NCBI GenBank assembly: GCA_947451425.1
Contig: CANGAC010000010.1
Location: forward strand, 1 to 34,872
DNA length: 34,872 nt
Source: Bacteriovoracaceae bacterium
GTDB lineage: Bacteria; Bdellovibrionota; Bacteriovoracia; Bacteriovoracales; Bacteriovoracaceae
Reading direction: 5' to 3'
Shown: positions 7,732-15,153 of the stretch, piece by piece
Layout: each line of letters starts with the position of its first letter
Numbering within the stretch: position 1 is the stretch's first letter
Translations under genes and position numbers: made by a program
Notes under the pieces: generated by a model
What the model was told of the DNA's origin: nothing
Seen by the model: the letters and a program-made list of their open reading frames with translations, nothing else
The model's database searches: none

Positions 7732-9237
7732 ATGATTAATCATTATCGCTATTCCCGCGGACAGTTCACCATCACGTTTGTCGAGCTGCTCCTCAGGGGA
7801 TCTGATGTTGTCTCATTTCTCGATTCACAATCAACTTTGAAAATCAGTCTCCTTTCACCAGATCACTTCCATCTGGCAACTTTTCTTGATCCACAAGGAA
7901 AGGTGGAAACGTATGGATGGCTCCTTCAAAAGAGTGATCATTTTCTTTATCTCGTGCCGAAACTTTTAAAAGAAAAATCTCTCGCGCGCCTGAACCGCTT
8001 CCTCGTTTCAGAAGATGTAGAGATCGAAGACAATGGCCTGAAAAATTGGTCTTTTATTCTTGGCGAACAAGATCGAGGTCTGATTTTCGATGAACCTGCG
8101 ATGCTGGCAGAATTACCTTCCGAGCAGATTGAAATTATTCCAGCACCCGAGCGCGAACTTTGGCGAAAGGTCAACGGCTGGCCTTCTTTTGATGGATCGG
8201 ATTTTACGAATGAACTCGTAAATAACCTGAGACTTTTTGATCTCGCCGTTGTCATGAACAAGGGCTGCTATCCGGGACAGGAAACGGTCTCGAAGATTGC
8301 TACTCACCGAGGAGCTGCTTATTCCCCTGTCCTGATTGAAAGCGATTCAGCGATTGAACCAGGTATTCTGAATCTCGAAGGAAACCGCATCGGAACTGCT
8401 GTTGAATCTCTTTCCTGGGATGGGAAATACTATACCGTCACAAATCTTCTCCGGGACTTCCGCGTCGAAAGAATGAAACTCAACTTCGAGTCTAACGGCA
8501 AACCCCATCAAGGTATTGTTCGTTACTACCCACTTCTGCCAGGAAATAAAAAATCCAAGGCCCTCGAACTTTACGATGAGGCCCTTTCATTATTCCGGGA
8601 TAACAATCTCTCCGAAGCTGAATCACTGCTCAGGAAATCCCTGACACTTGATCCGACACTGGCCGATGCCTATGAGGCCCTTGGGGTCATGCTGGGAAGG
8701 CAGAATCGGTATTCTGAGGCGATCGAGATCATGGAACAGCTTGTACAAGTTGATCCCGATTCCCTGATGGCACACACCAATCTTTCGCTTTTTCTTATGA
8801 AAACGGGAAAGATTGAGGAAGCAGAAAACCACAAGTCTCTGGCCACCCTGAAGTCGTTCTCAAAATTCGGGAATGAGGCAAAAGAAAAAGAACTCGCTGA
8901 AAAAAAAGCCAAGGCCGATGCAGAAGAGTGGGCACGAAGAGAGAAGATGTTTCTCGAGGTTCTGGAAATTGATCCGGAGGATAGTCTCGCCAATTACGGA
9001 CTGGGGTCTCTCGCTGTTGAGCGGGGAGATTGGCAGAAAGCGCGGGATCATCTTGAAAGAGTCTTAAGTGAAGACCCTAAGTATTCAGTAGCGTATCTGG
9101 CCCTGGGAAAAGCTTATAAGGGCCTGGGGCTGGTTGATGATGCGAAAGAAACATTCCGTAAGGGGATTAAAGTCGCTGCCGGAAAAGGCGATCTCATGCC
9201 GGCCAATCAGATGCAAAGTGAGCTGGACCGGATTTAG
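7732..9237 (+). CDS. YgfZ/GcvT-like iron-sulfur maturation protein fused to C-terminal TPR repeats
   Basis: The ATG at 7732, two bases after the carrier gene, gives 501 residues. Residues 1 to about 265 form a folate-binding YgfZ-type domain. Its hallmark KGCYPGQE is present at 177-184, including the Cys shown in E. coli YgfZ to be important. The typical YgfZ is about 320 residues and ends soon after its small beta domain. Here the end of that domain leads into TPR-like repeats (about 275-375 and 400-485) separated by a charged, Lys/Glu/Ala-rich helix (380-405). YgfZ acts in repair or assembly of certain Fe-S enzymes. The TPR tail is an inferred docking module for clients or carriers. The TAG stop overlaps the convergent gene by four bases. 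Confidence 0.85.
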   Translation: MINHYRYSRGQFTITFVELLLRGSDVVSFLDSQSTLKISLLSPDHFHLATFLDPQGKVETYGWLLQKSDHFLYLVPKLLKEKSLARLNRFLVSEDVEIEDNGLKNWSFILGEQDRGLIFDEPAMLAELPSEQIEIIPAPERELWRKVNGWPSFDGSDFTNELVNNLRLFDLAVVMNKGCYPGQETVSKIATHRGAAYSPVLIESDSAIEPGILNLEGNRIGTAVESLSWDGKYYTVTNLLRDFRVERMKLNFESNGKPHQGIVRYYPLLPGNKKSKALELYDEALSLFRDNNLSEAESLLRKSLTLDPTLADAYEALGVMLGRQNRYSEAIEIMEQLVQVDPDSLMAHTNLSLFLMKTGKIEEAENHKSLATLKSFSKFGNEAKEKELAEKKAKADAEEWARREKMFLEVLEIDPEDSLANYGLGSLAVERGDWQKARDHLERVLSEDPKYSVAYLALGKAYKGLGLVDDAKETFRKGIKVAAGKGDLMPANQMQSELDRI

Positions 9238-10469
9238 ATTTTTCTGAATTTCTTCTGAGCAGTTGAGAGCTCGCTCTTTAACTTCTGTAGCTCTTTTTTG
9301 TGCTTCTTCAATCGTCTTTCCCATAGCGGGATTTTAGTACGAAATTTCGCGAGTTCTTTCTGCTGATCTGCGATCAGCTTCCAGCCTTTATCGTTAATCA
9401 GCTTCTTCCCTCTTGCCCATTTAAGTTCCTGGAAACTGAAATCAAGCATCCGGAATTCTTCCACTGCTCTCCAGAGAATTTTTTCTTTCTCATCGTCAGA
9501 GAATTTATACCAGATGTTATCGAGATCGGACTTCGCCAGGTCACTGAAAAGCTTGAAGGCCCAAAAAAAAGTAAAGTACGCGTGATAGATTCCCCGAAGT
9601 GGTCTCTGTGATCTTCTCCAGGGACTGTAATAAATCATCTCTGAAGGCTCATCGATAAGCTTTTCGAGGTTCAGGAAATGGTTAAGGTAGTGATGGCCAT
9701 TTTCATGAAGGAGATCATCCAGGAGATCGAGAAAATCCCGGTCGTAGAGATTGATCATGGAAACAGAGGGGAAATTCTGATGAGAGTAACTGACAAATTC
9801 CTTGTCACGGATGGGGATAATCACGTCGGTAAATGCAATGAATCGTTCCCAGGAGCTTGGGGAATACTTTTTTACCAGTTTTAGAGCGAGCTCAATTCTT
9901 TGTGAGAAAATATTCATCTCTTTTAGAGAATGAGTCTTGAGATCAAGCTCCTTCCCTTCAAGGTGAAGAGTCGTTCCAAGCATGGGGGAAATTTTCCCAT
10001 TTCTCATTCTTTCACCGAGGACAGTCTGCACGCGGTAGGAAGAGGAACTGGCCTCAATTTTTTCTACATGCCGTTTCCCAAGAGTGACCAGATGTTTTTC
10101 AAGATGCTTTAAGGTGAACTGAGAGGCTGCGGAAACAGATTTTCCCTTGTTCAGTTGCTTCAGGAAAACATCGGCGAACTCAGAATGGTTCCAGGTCTCA
10201 AAAATTTGATCTTCGTCATGACTGAGAGATGTCTGGGAGCCTGCGGTTGGTTTAATGTTCTGGAGAAAAAAATAGGTCTCAAGTTGAGTAACAAAAAACC
10301 AATTGAAGTTTGTGTACGAGGCGAGAAGTTCATCATTCCCAAGAATCCAGGTTTTCAGGGGGCCCGGTGAAAAATGGCGAAGATTCGCCCGGATTTTTTT
10401 CCACTTGGTTTGGTAGCGTTGACGTGTTCTGGATTTAAGCCGACGAAATTGTCGTGGAGTGAAATTCAT
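9234..10469 (-). CDS. HExxH-motif protein resembling peptide-modification HEXXH proteins
   Basis: The protein has 411 residues. The key region is LLHENGHHYLNH, where His255-Glu-Asn-Gly-His259 is a zinc-binding HExxH. An acidic helix follows (Glu274, Glu277), then YSPWRRSQRPLRGIYHAYF (281-299). The pairing of HExxH with a downstream (S)PWRxxxRPLxGxxHxxYxF segment is known from the 'HEXXH motif-containing putative peptide modification protein' family, often found beside ribosomal peptide clusters. No precursor or maturase gene is seen here. The N-terminus is strongly basic and the last 40 residues form a Lys-rich coiled coil. There is no signal peptide or membrane helix, so it is cytoplasmic. 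The ATG lies only six bases after the tRNA-Asn CCA, without a ribosome-binding site, and no GTG/TTG alternative occurs in the first ~50 codons. Catalytic activity and substrate are unknown. Confidence 0.75.
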   Translation of the reverse strand: MNFTPRQFRRLKSRTRQRYQTKWKKIRANLRHFSPGPLKTWILGNDELLASYTNFNWFFVTQLETYFFLQNIKPTAGSQTSLSHDEDQIFETWNHSEFADVFLKQLNKGKSVSAASQFTLKHLEKHLVTLGKRHVEKIEASSSSYRVQTVLGERMRNGKISPMLGTTLHLEGKELDLKTHSLKEMNIFSQRIELALKLVKKYSPSSWERFIAFTDVIIPIRDKEFVSYSHQNFPSVSMINLYDRDFLDLLDDLLHENGHHYLNHFLNLEKLIDEPSEMIYYSPWRRSQRPLRGIYHAYFTFFWAFKLFSDLAKSDLDNIWYKFSDDEKEKILWRAVEEFRMLDFSFQELKWARGKKLINDKGWKLIADQQKELAKFRTKIPLWERRLKKHKKELQKLKSELSTAQKKFRKI

Positions 10470-10475
10470 AAAAAG

Positions 10476-10552
10476 TGGCTGGGAAGGAGAGATTCGAACT
10501 CTCGACCAACAGATTAACAGTCTGCTGCGCTAACCAACTGCGCCACTTCCCA
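10476..10552 (-). tRNA. tRNA-Asn (anticodon GUU)
   Basis: On the minus strand a full cloverleaf can be drawn. The acceptor stem is TGGGAAG/CTTCCCA and the D stem is GCGC/GCGC. The anticodon stem is GCAGA/TCTGT with loop CTGTTAA (anticodon GTT, plus-strand positions 10516-10518). The T stem is GAGAG/CTCTC with TTCGAAT, the discriminator is G, and CCA is encoded. The G discriminator and GUU anticodon fit asparagine. The 3' end is followed by CTTTTT and then directly by the ATG of the HExxH gene. Confidence 0.97.
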
Positions 10553-10575
10553 ACTCATAGTCAAAAGGTCTGTAC

Positions 10576-10604
10576 TTTATAAACCTCTGGATTATTTTTG
10601 TCTA
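10576..10604 (-). promoter_or_regulatory. Promoter of tRNA-Asn (and the downstream HExxH gene)
   Basis: On the minus strand TAGACA (10604-10599), a 17-bp spacer and TATAAA (10581-10576) match the sigma-70 consensus at five of six positions each. Initiation would fall near 10569, about 17 bases before the mature tRNA 5' end. No other promoter for the downstream HExxH gene is visible. Confidence 0.65.
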
Positions 10605-10698
10605 TCTTCTTTTTAGAAGACCTTACGCGAAATCAACCGATTAAAGTGCTCAAGTTTAATGCCTTTCCGACCGATATGGTCAACAAAGGCAGGACTGA

Positions 10699-11175
10699 TT
10701 GGGTAATAAGCCATCATCTTATGTTTTACGCGCCCTCTGTATTTTAGGACCAGAAGAGATCCTAAAACTCGCCCATGTGCTTAATCGTGAGGAAGTGACC
10801 TTTAAGAAGGCATCTGGCGACGACGGGGTGATTTGGAAACAGGATCGCGCTCCCTCGCAGAAGAGAAAAGAGGCTTCCGCGCCAACAGAGGCCAAAGTTC
10901 TCCCCTTCAGCAGACCCTCAACTCATGTTCCAGAACCTAAGATTGAAACATCTTCAGAAAGCGATGAAGAACCCCAGATTCTCAGTTCGGATGTCATTCT
11001 TCTCCAAAGGGAAATCGCGCGTGAAACCGGAACGGGGGACAAGAAAGCTGCAGCTAGCCGCGGATATCAGAAGGCCACAGAGATGTATGTGGTGAAATCC
11101 CAGACTTTAGATGGGAAAGAAAAAATGCGTATCGCTTCGACTAACGGTGTTCTCGTCAATAAGAAGCAAGCCTAA
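10699..11175 (+). CDS. Hypothetical protein with disordered middle region
   Basis: I do not recognise this 158-residue protein. The frame opens after a TGA at 10696, and the first codon is TTG, with AAGG-type purines about seven bases upstream, so the TTG start is plausible but not proven. Residues 10-30 (LRALCILGPEEILKLAHVL) look like a helix. About 45-95 is rich in Pro, Ser, Glu and Lys and probably disordered. The last ~55 residues include a helix with LLQREIARETG and a likely strand (MYVVKSQTLDGKEKMRIAS). There is no signal peptide or membrane segment. It is transcribed divergently from tRNA-Asn and its TAA overlaps the convergent astA stop by four bases. Confidence 0.55.
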   Translation: MGNKPSSYVLRALCILGPEEILKLAHVLNREEVTFKKASGDDGVIWKQDRAPSQKRKEASAPTEAKVLPFSRPSTHVPEPKIETSSESDEEPQILSSDVILLQREIARETGTGDKKAAASRGYQKATEMYVVKSQTLDGKEKMRIASTNGVLVNKKQA

Positions 11176-12200
11176 GCAAACGGGATCGCCGTAATCTTCT
11201 GAGGCATCTTGATTCCCAGCTCTTTTACCACCATCGGATCCATCGAAACCTGGCCATCGCCATGAACCTGAAGTGAAGTCCTCAGGGCGAAGAAATCATA
11301 CTCAGGATGCTCGAGAGAAATCATCACGTCGCGTGCTTCTTTGGCATCGTAACTTTTATTTGTGATGAGAACCCCGGTGATTTTTTCTTTGATGGGCTTG
11401 ATTTCTTTCAGAGGACAACGGAAGTGGGGGCCACCATCGAACGGATCAACTTCGAAGGTATATTTGAATCCGATGCCTTCGAGCATTTTTTTAACGGGTT
11501 CAGTTTCCTTGCCGACTTTTCCAATGGCCTCGCGAGCTTCGAGAGGGAGCAGGGTCTGGTAAATATTTTCAGACGGAAACAGACTCAGAATAAACTCTTT
11601 GTTACTTCTACTGAGGATGTCGGCTTCCACGTAATTCATATTGAGAAACTTTCTGCCAATGGCTTCCCAGAGGGGAGAGTTTCCGTGCTTATCCAGCGGT
11701 GGCATGAGCTCTGAGTGAACCATCGGCTTGAAGCGTTCAGGGTTTCTCGCCATGTAGAGAAAACGCACAAACGAAAGCTGCTTTCCGAGTTTTTCTTTGT
11801 GCCCTCGGAATTCAGGGTTGAGAATGAGACCGCCGATTTCTGTCGGGCCATTAGTATCGAGTCCAAGCTTGAGCGTACCGTGAACAAATCCAGTATTGAT
11901 TGTTTGAGAGAATTTTGATTCCTGTCCGACACTCAGATAAAAATGCGGCTCATCTTCCGTCCCGTGTTGGGCATGAATCATCGAGACACCAAGGATTTCA
12001 TTCGTCGATTTGTCTTCCAGGACGAAGATGTAATAGTTCCGGAAAAAATCCGGGCTCGGATTATGAAAACTCTTCATGGAGCTTTTGATCTTGGCACTGA
12101 TCATGTCTTCGTCAGCCGGAAGATTAATAAAGACCATTATCGTACTTAGCTTAAAAAGATCTTTAAGGTCTTTTGGCTGGACCGATCTCAGGATAAACAT
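11172..12200 (-). CDS. astA: Arginine N-succinyltransferase family protein (AstA-like)
   Basis: This 342-residue protein matches the AstA family in length and layout. It has an N-terminal acyltransferase half with MFILRSVQPKDLKDLFKL, and GTEDEPHFYLSVG and GGLILNPEFRGHKEKLGKQLSFVRF in the middle. HSELMPPLDKHGNSPLWEAIGRKF is the family's most recognisable stretch. ETEPVKKMLEGIGFKYTFEVDPFDGGPHFRC occurs near the C-terminus. AstA transfers succinyl from succinyl-CoA to the alpha-amino group of arginine, the first step of the AST arginine-degradation route. No astB, astC, astD or astE is adjacent. The upstream gene overlaps it by one base and is of unknown function, so the actual amine substrate should not be taken as certain. 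Confidence 0.88.
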   Translation of the reverse strand: MFILRSVQPKDLKDLFKLSTIMVFINLPADEDMISAKIKSSMKSFHNPSPDFFRNYYIFVLEDKSTNEILGVSMIHAQHGTEDEPHFYLSVGQESKFSQTINTGFVHGTLKLGLDTNGPTEIGGLILNPEFRGHKEKLGKQLSFVRFLYMARNPERFKPMVHSELMPPLDKHGNSPLWEAIGRKFLNMNYVEADILSRSNKEFILSLFPSENIYQTLLPLEAREAIGKVGKETEPVKKMLEGIGFKYTFEVDPFDGGPHFRCPLKEIKPIKEKITGVLITNKSYDAKEARDVMISLEHPEYDFFALRTSLQVHGDGQVSMDPMVVKELGIKMPQKITAIPFA

Positions 12201-12799
12201 CAGGACTCCTCATTCAGGAACGACTCGATTCTTTTTAAATCCGTGAGTGAAAACGTCCACGGTAAAAGAAGAGTATAAGTTTTCCCGGAAAGATCTCCGC
12301 GGAACGGTGATTTCTTCCAGTCTCTGGCTTCCGACTTCAGGGGATATTGCCCGGGAAGGGGAGGGCCATCTAATAGATTATATTTTTCGAAAAGCCTCAC
12401 TAATCTTTCATGAAATCGTGGCCATTTCCCTTCTGTGCCCCAAAGCTCAGGACTCAGTGCATAATTCAACCATCTCCCCATTCTTTCATCGTTAAGAGGT
12501 TCTGTATGAAGTTTCCGGGAAATTCTTACGCAACCAAGTTGTTCGAAATCAAGTTCGATATCTTCCATGCCCGAAAGAAAGCGGTGAATCTCTACCGGAC
12601 GACCTTTCCGCAGATTGGGAGATTTAATAATAGGAGAAAAGGAAAACTGAGCGTCTTGCGGGGAGCTAGAAGGAGTATTTTTCAAAAGAAAGGGCGGAAG
12701 AAATTCTAAAACCGCCGCCGAAGCAGAGAGGTTAATGACATCAGATTTTTTTTCCATCTGCTTGAGAAGCATTTCAGGCAGAGACTGATCTTCTTTCAT
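12200..12799 (-). CDS. Unknown protein encoded directly upstream of astA
   Basis: I do not recognise this 199-residue protein. It starts at an ATG (12799) with no clear ribosome-binding site. A later Met (residue 10 or 15) could be used instead. The sequence is soluble and mixed alpha/beta. Its central part (LDFEQLGCVRISRKLHTEPLNDERMGRWLNYALSPELWG) looks like a folded core, followed by a Pro-rich stretch and LLLPWTFSLTDLKRIESFL at the end. No catalytic motif is evident. It abuts astA (the two genes overlap at base 12200), so its job is probably tied to that enzyme. No other clue is available. Confidence 0.6.
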   Translation of the reverse strand: MKEDQSLPEMLLKQMEKKSDVINLSASAAVLEFLPPFLLKNTPSSSPQDAQFSFSPIIKSPNLRKGRPVEIHRFLSGMEDIELDFEQLGCVRISRKLHTEPLNDERMGRWLNYALSPELWGTEGKWPRFHERLVRLFEKYNLLDGPPLPGQYPLKSEARDWKKSPFRGDLSGKTYTLLLPWTFSLTDLKRIESFLNEES

Positions 12800-12811
12800 G
12801 GCGTGTTATTC

Positions 12812-12841
12812 TTGATTAAGTTCCGGGAGCCGGGGGATAAT
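12812..12841 (+). promoter_or_regulatory. Candidate promoter of the envelope operon
   Basis: TTGATT (12812-12817), an 18-bp spacer and GATAAT (12836-12841) match consensus at four and five of six positions. Initiation would be near 12848, before the GGGAGGA at 12854-12860. Confidence 0.45.
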
Positions 12842-12879
12842 ACCCTGACTAATGGGAGGATACTATCAACGGTGACAAC

Positions 12880-13509
12880 TTGAAAACCTTTCAAGGTTTT
12901 TATGCTAGTGGCGACTATGCAAATGCACTTCTTGAACTGGAGAAAAGCAAGGATCAGCTTTCCGCAGGAGTATGGCATTTCAACATGGGGACCGTAAAAG
13001 CGAAACTCGGGCAGCCCGCAGAGGCGCGGTATCACTTTTTAGAATCTCGCTGGAGCGGCTTCACTGACGAGAGACTTGCTAATAATCTGAGTCTGGTGGA
13101 AGACACACTTGAAGTGACGAAGCTTGAAAAGCCTCTGGAGATTGCCGATTACGCCATTAAGTTCGGACTATGGGCGCAGAATGGTTTTTTCACCATGCTA
13201 TCCCTGGTCGTTTTGTTATTCGGATTTTTGATTTTAAGAAGACAAAAAAAATATTCGATCCTGATTTTAACAGCATTCCTCGCCGCTCTCCCACTTGGTG
13301 TGAATTGGTGGGTGAAAAGCTGGCATAAAGCAGTTACTCTCAGCACTCAACAAGTTCAGGATGGCCCCTCAGTGATTTTCGGATCAAGAGGCGAGCTCCC
13401 TCCAGGTGTCATGGTAGTGACAAAAAAGAGTGGAGAATGGGTTGAAGTCATTTTCCCCTCGCGCTTCAGAGGTTGGATAAAAAACGCAAGTCTCAAGGAA
13501 CTGGAGTAA
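12880..13509 (+). CDS. BatE-like protein: TPR, two membrane helices and SH3-like domain
   Basis: The protein has 209 residues from a TTG start. The only strong ribosome-binding site (GGGAGGA, 12854-12860) is 19 bases upstream, so the start is not certain. Residues 1-80 look like TPR/Sel1-type helices (GDYANALLELEKSK, LGQPAEARYHFLESR). Hydrophobic segments lie at 101-118 and 126-142. Residues 152-207 match a bacterial SH3-like domain (QDGPSVIFGSRGELPPGVMVVTKKSGEWVEV with a final FRGWIKNASL). This TPR, TM, SH3 layout is that of BatE proteins, members of the Bat aerotolerance/envelope systems. The usual batA-D partners are not in the window, so the name is only a resemblance. It starts a run of tightly packed plus-strand genes. 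Confidence 0.65.
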   Translation: MKTFQGFYASGDYANALLELEKSKDQLSAGVWHFNMGTVKAKLGQPAEARYHFLESRWSGFTDERLANNLSLVEDTLEVTKLEKPLEIADYAIKFGLWAQNGFFTMLSLVVLLFGFLILRRQKKYSILILTAFLAALPLGVNWWVKSWHKAVTLSTQQVQDGPSVIFGSRGELPPGVMVVTKKSGEWVEVIFPSRFRGWIKNASLKELE

Positions 13510-13512
13510 GTC

Positions 13513-14124
13513 ATGAGCTACGAAAAAGAAATGATGGAAAAAATGTCTCAAGGTGAAAACACAACGGATCGTCTGGATATCCCGCTTCTTAAGTATCTCT
13601 GGGAAGCGAGTCCTCTCTCCTTTACCTCGAAAGAAAGTTATCACGAGTTCTTTAAGAAGATTTCTGTTCTCAGTTCATTCTCAGATAACGAAGTCAGGCT
13701 CTTTACGAAATATCTTCACCGCCGGGAATTCACGACGAATGAAGTGATTTTCCGCCAGGGCGATTCCGGCTATGGCTTTTATTTTATCTTCTCCGGCTCC
13801 GTGAATATCTACTCCAATCACCAGACTCTCAATAATGAGGATCCAGGTGATTTGATTGTCCGCCTCGAAAAGAGACAATACTTCGGGGAGATGGGCCTTC
13901 TGGAAGAATTCAATCGTCGATCGGCTACGATCATTGCAGCTGAAAATACGGTTCTTCTGGGAATCTTTAAACCTGATCTTGAGCGGATGCTTGAAGTTCA
14001 TCCGGTTCTCGGAGCGAAATTCTTAAGAGAGACCGCCCTCATCATGGCAAACCGCATGGGTCAGCTCACCCGGGAAATCGTCTCGCTTAAGAAAAAAATG
14101 AAAGAGCTGGAGCAGAGGATATAA
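13513..14124 (+). CDS. Cyclic-nucleotide-binding (CRP-type) sensor protein without DNA-binding domain
   Basis: The protein has 203 residues. A cNMP-binding barrel spans about 50-165. It shows RQGDSGYGFYFIFSGSVNIY (beta-roll) and the phosphate-binding cassette region FGEMGLL (124-130) with RRSAT (135-139). The Glu and Arg that hold ribose and phosphate in CRP are both present, so ligand binding is plausible. No helix-turn-helix follows. Instead, the C-terminal 35 residues form a charged coiled coil (REIVSLKKKMKELEQ). It probably acts through protein contacts, not as a transcription factor. It begins three bases after the BatE-like gene (GGAG ribosome-binding site), and its TAA is directly followed by the ATG of the permease gene. 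Confidence 0.85.
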   Translation: MSYEKEMMEKMSQGENTTDRLDIPLLKYLWEASPLSFTSKESYHEFFKKISVLSSFSDNEVRLFTKYLHRREFTTNEVIFRQGDSGYGFYFIFSGSVNIYSNHQTLNNEDPGDLIVRLEKRQYFGEMGLLEEFNRRSATIIAAENTVLLGIFKPDLERMLEVHPVLGAKFLRETALIMANRMGQLTREIVSLKKKMKELEQRI

Positions 14125-15153
14125 ATGAGTAAGATCCAGAAAATCAAACTCTACCTTTTTATCTTTTTTGTCACGACAGCGATCGTGTTTGCGATTCTCT
14201 TTCCGAGGCTCACGCTTCCGTTTGGCTTTTCCTACATCGTCTACATCATGGCCCATCCCGTAACAATCCTTCTGACGAAAGGAACTGTTAAGCAAAGGAT
14301 CTGGTATTCTTTCCTCGTCTTTCTGGCCTTTCTCTTCCTGCTTTTCCCGCTGTTCGCCACGATTTACAGCACCAATGCGGATCTGGGAGAACTCTCGACT
14401 CAGCTTCCTCTCATCCAGAAAATTATTCAGGATAAGTTCTTCCTCTTTAAGGTGAACTTCTTCGAGAAGTACGGAATCCGGGTCAATCTCGATCCTGTTC
14501 ACTACATGATGTCGAAGCTCGAATTTTTCGGCACGGATTTTATCAGTCGTTTCCCGGATTACTTATCGTCCATCTTTGAGTGGCTTCTTTTGGTTCCTAT
14601 GTTTCTGTACTTCTTCTTTAAGGAGAGTAAGAACTTCGGCAATAAACTCATGGAAGCCATTCCGAATCCAATCTTCGAGAAGAGTTATGTTTTATTTTCA
14701 CACTTCAACACGAAGTTTGGTGAATACATCATCGCTAAATTCGTCGAAGCTGCCATCTTAGGAACCCTCGTCACGATCGGTCTTCTGATCATTGGCTTTC
14801 CGTATTCATTCCTCCTGGGATTTGTCGCCGGCATTACGAATATTCTTCCCTACATTGGGCCTGTGATTGGTTTTATCCCGGCATTCGGAATTGCCCTCCT
14901 CTCAAAAGACCCGAACGTCTCTATGTGGGGCATGGTCATCATTTATACCATCGCTAATCTCATCGATATGATTCTCGTCTTCCCCTTGCTGGTTTCGAAG
15001 ATTGTTAACCTTCATCCCATTGTGGTCGTCGTGAGTATCATCATCGGTTCCCAGCTTGGCGGCATTGTCGGAATGATTGTGATCATCCCGTTCATTGCGT
15101 TTTTCAAAATTCTTTTCAAAGAGATTTATAAGGACCTGTCGGTAAACATATGA
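14125..15153 (+). CDS. AI-2E/PerM family membrane permease
   Basis: This 342-residue integral membrane protein fits the AI-2E transporter family. Hydrophobic segments start near residue 9. A long periplasmic or amphipathic region lies in the middle (about 85-150). The conserved C-terminal core follows, with KFVEAAILGTLVTIGLL, GFVAGITNILPYIGPVIGFIPA and PLLVSKIVNLHPIVVVVSIIIGSQLGGIVGMI. The PYIGP box is the family's signature. Members are called AI-2 exporters or ion antiporters, and the substrate cannot be read from sequence. It is immediately preceded by the cyclic-nucleotide-binding gene, and its TGA overlaps the bamD ATG (ATGA). The whole set is probably one mRNA. Confidence 0.88.
   Translation: MSKIQKIKLYLFIFFVTTAIVFAILFPRLTLPFGFSYIVYIMAHPVTILLTKGTVKQRIWYSFLVFLAFLFLLFPLFATIYSTNADLGELSTQLPLIQKIIQDKFFLFKVNFFEKYGIRVNLDPVHYMMSKLEFFGTDFISRFPDYLSSIFEWLLLVPMFLYFFFKESKNFGNKLMEAIPNPIFEKSYVLFSHFNTKFGEYIIAKFVEAAILGTLVTIGLLIIGFPYSFLLGFVAGITNILPYIGPVIGFIPAFGIALLSKDPNVSMWGMVIIYTIANLIDMILVFPLLVSKIVNLHPIVVVVSIIIGSQLGGIVGMIVIIPFIAFFKILFKEIYKDLSVNI

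Noticed and set aside
10605-10620. TCTTCT-TTTT-AGAAGA inverted repeat upstream of the 158-residue gene
   Set aside because: Short, AT-rich and likely by chance. It has no link to a T-run or a known site.
10675-10747. 24-codon plus-strand frame starting ATG GTC AAC before the 158-residue gene
   Set aside because: It overlaps the start of the longer frame and has no protein-like pattern beyond chance.
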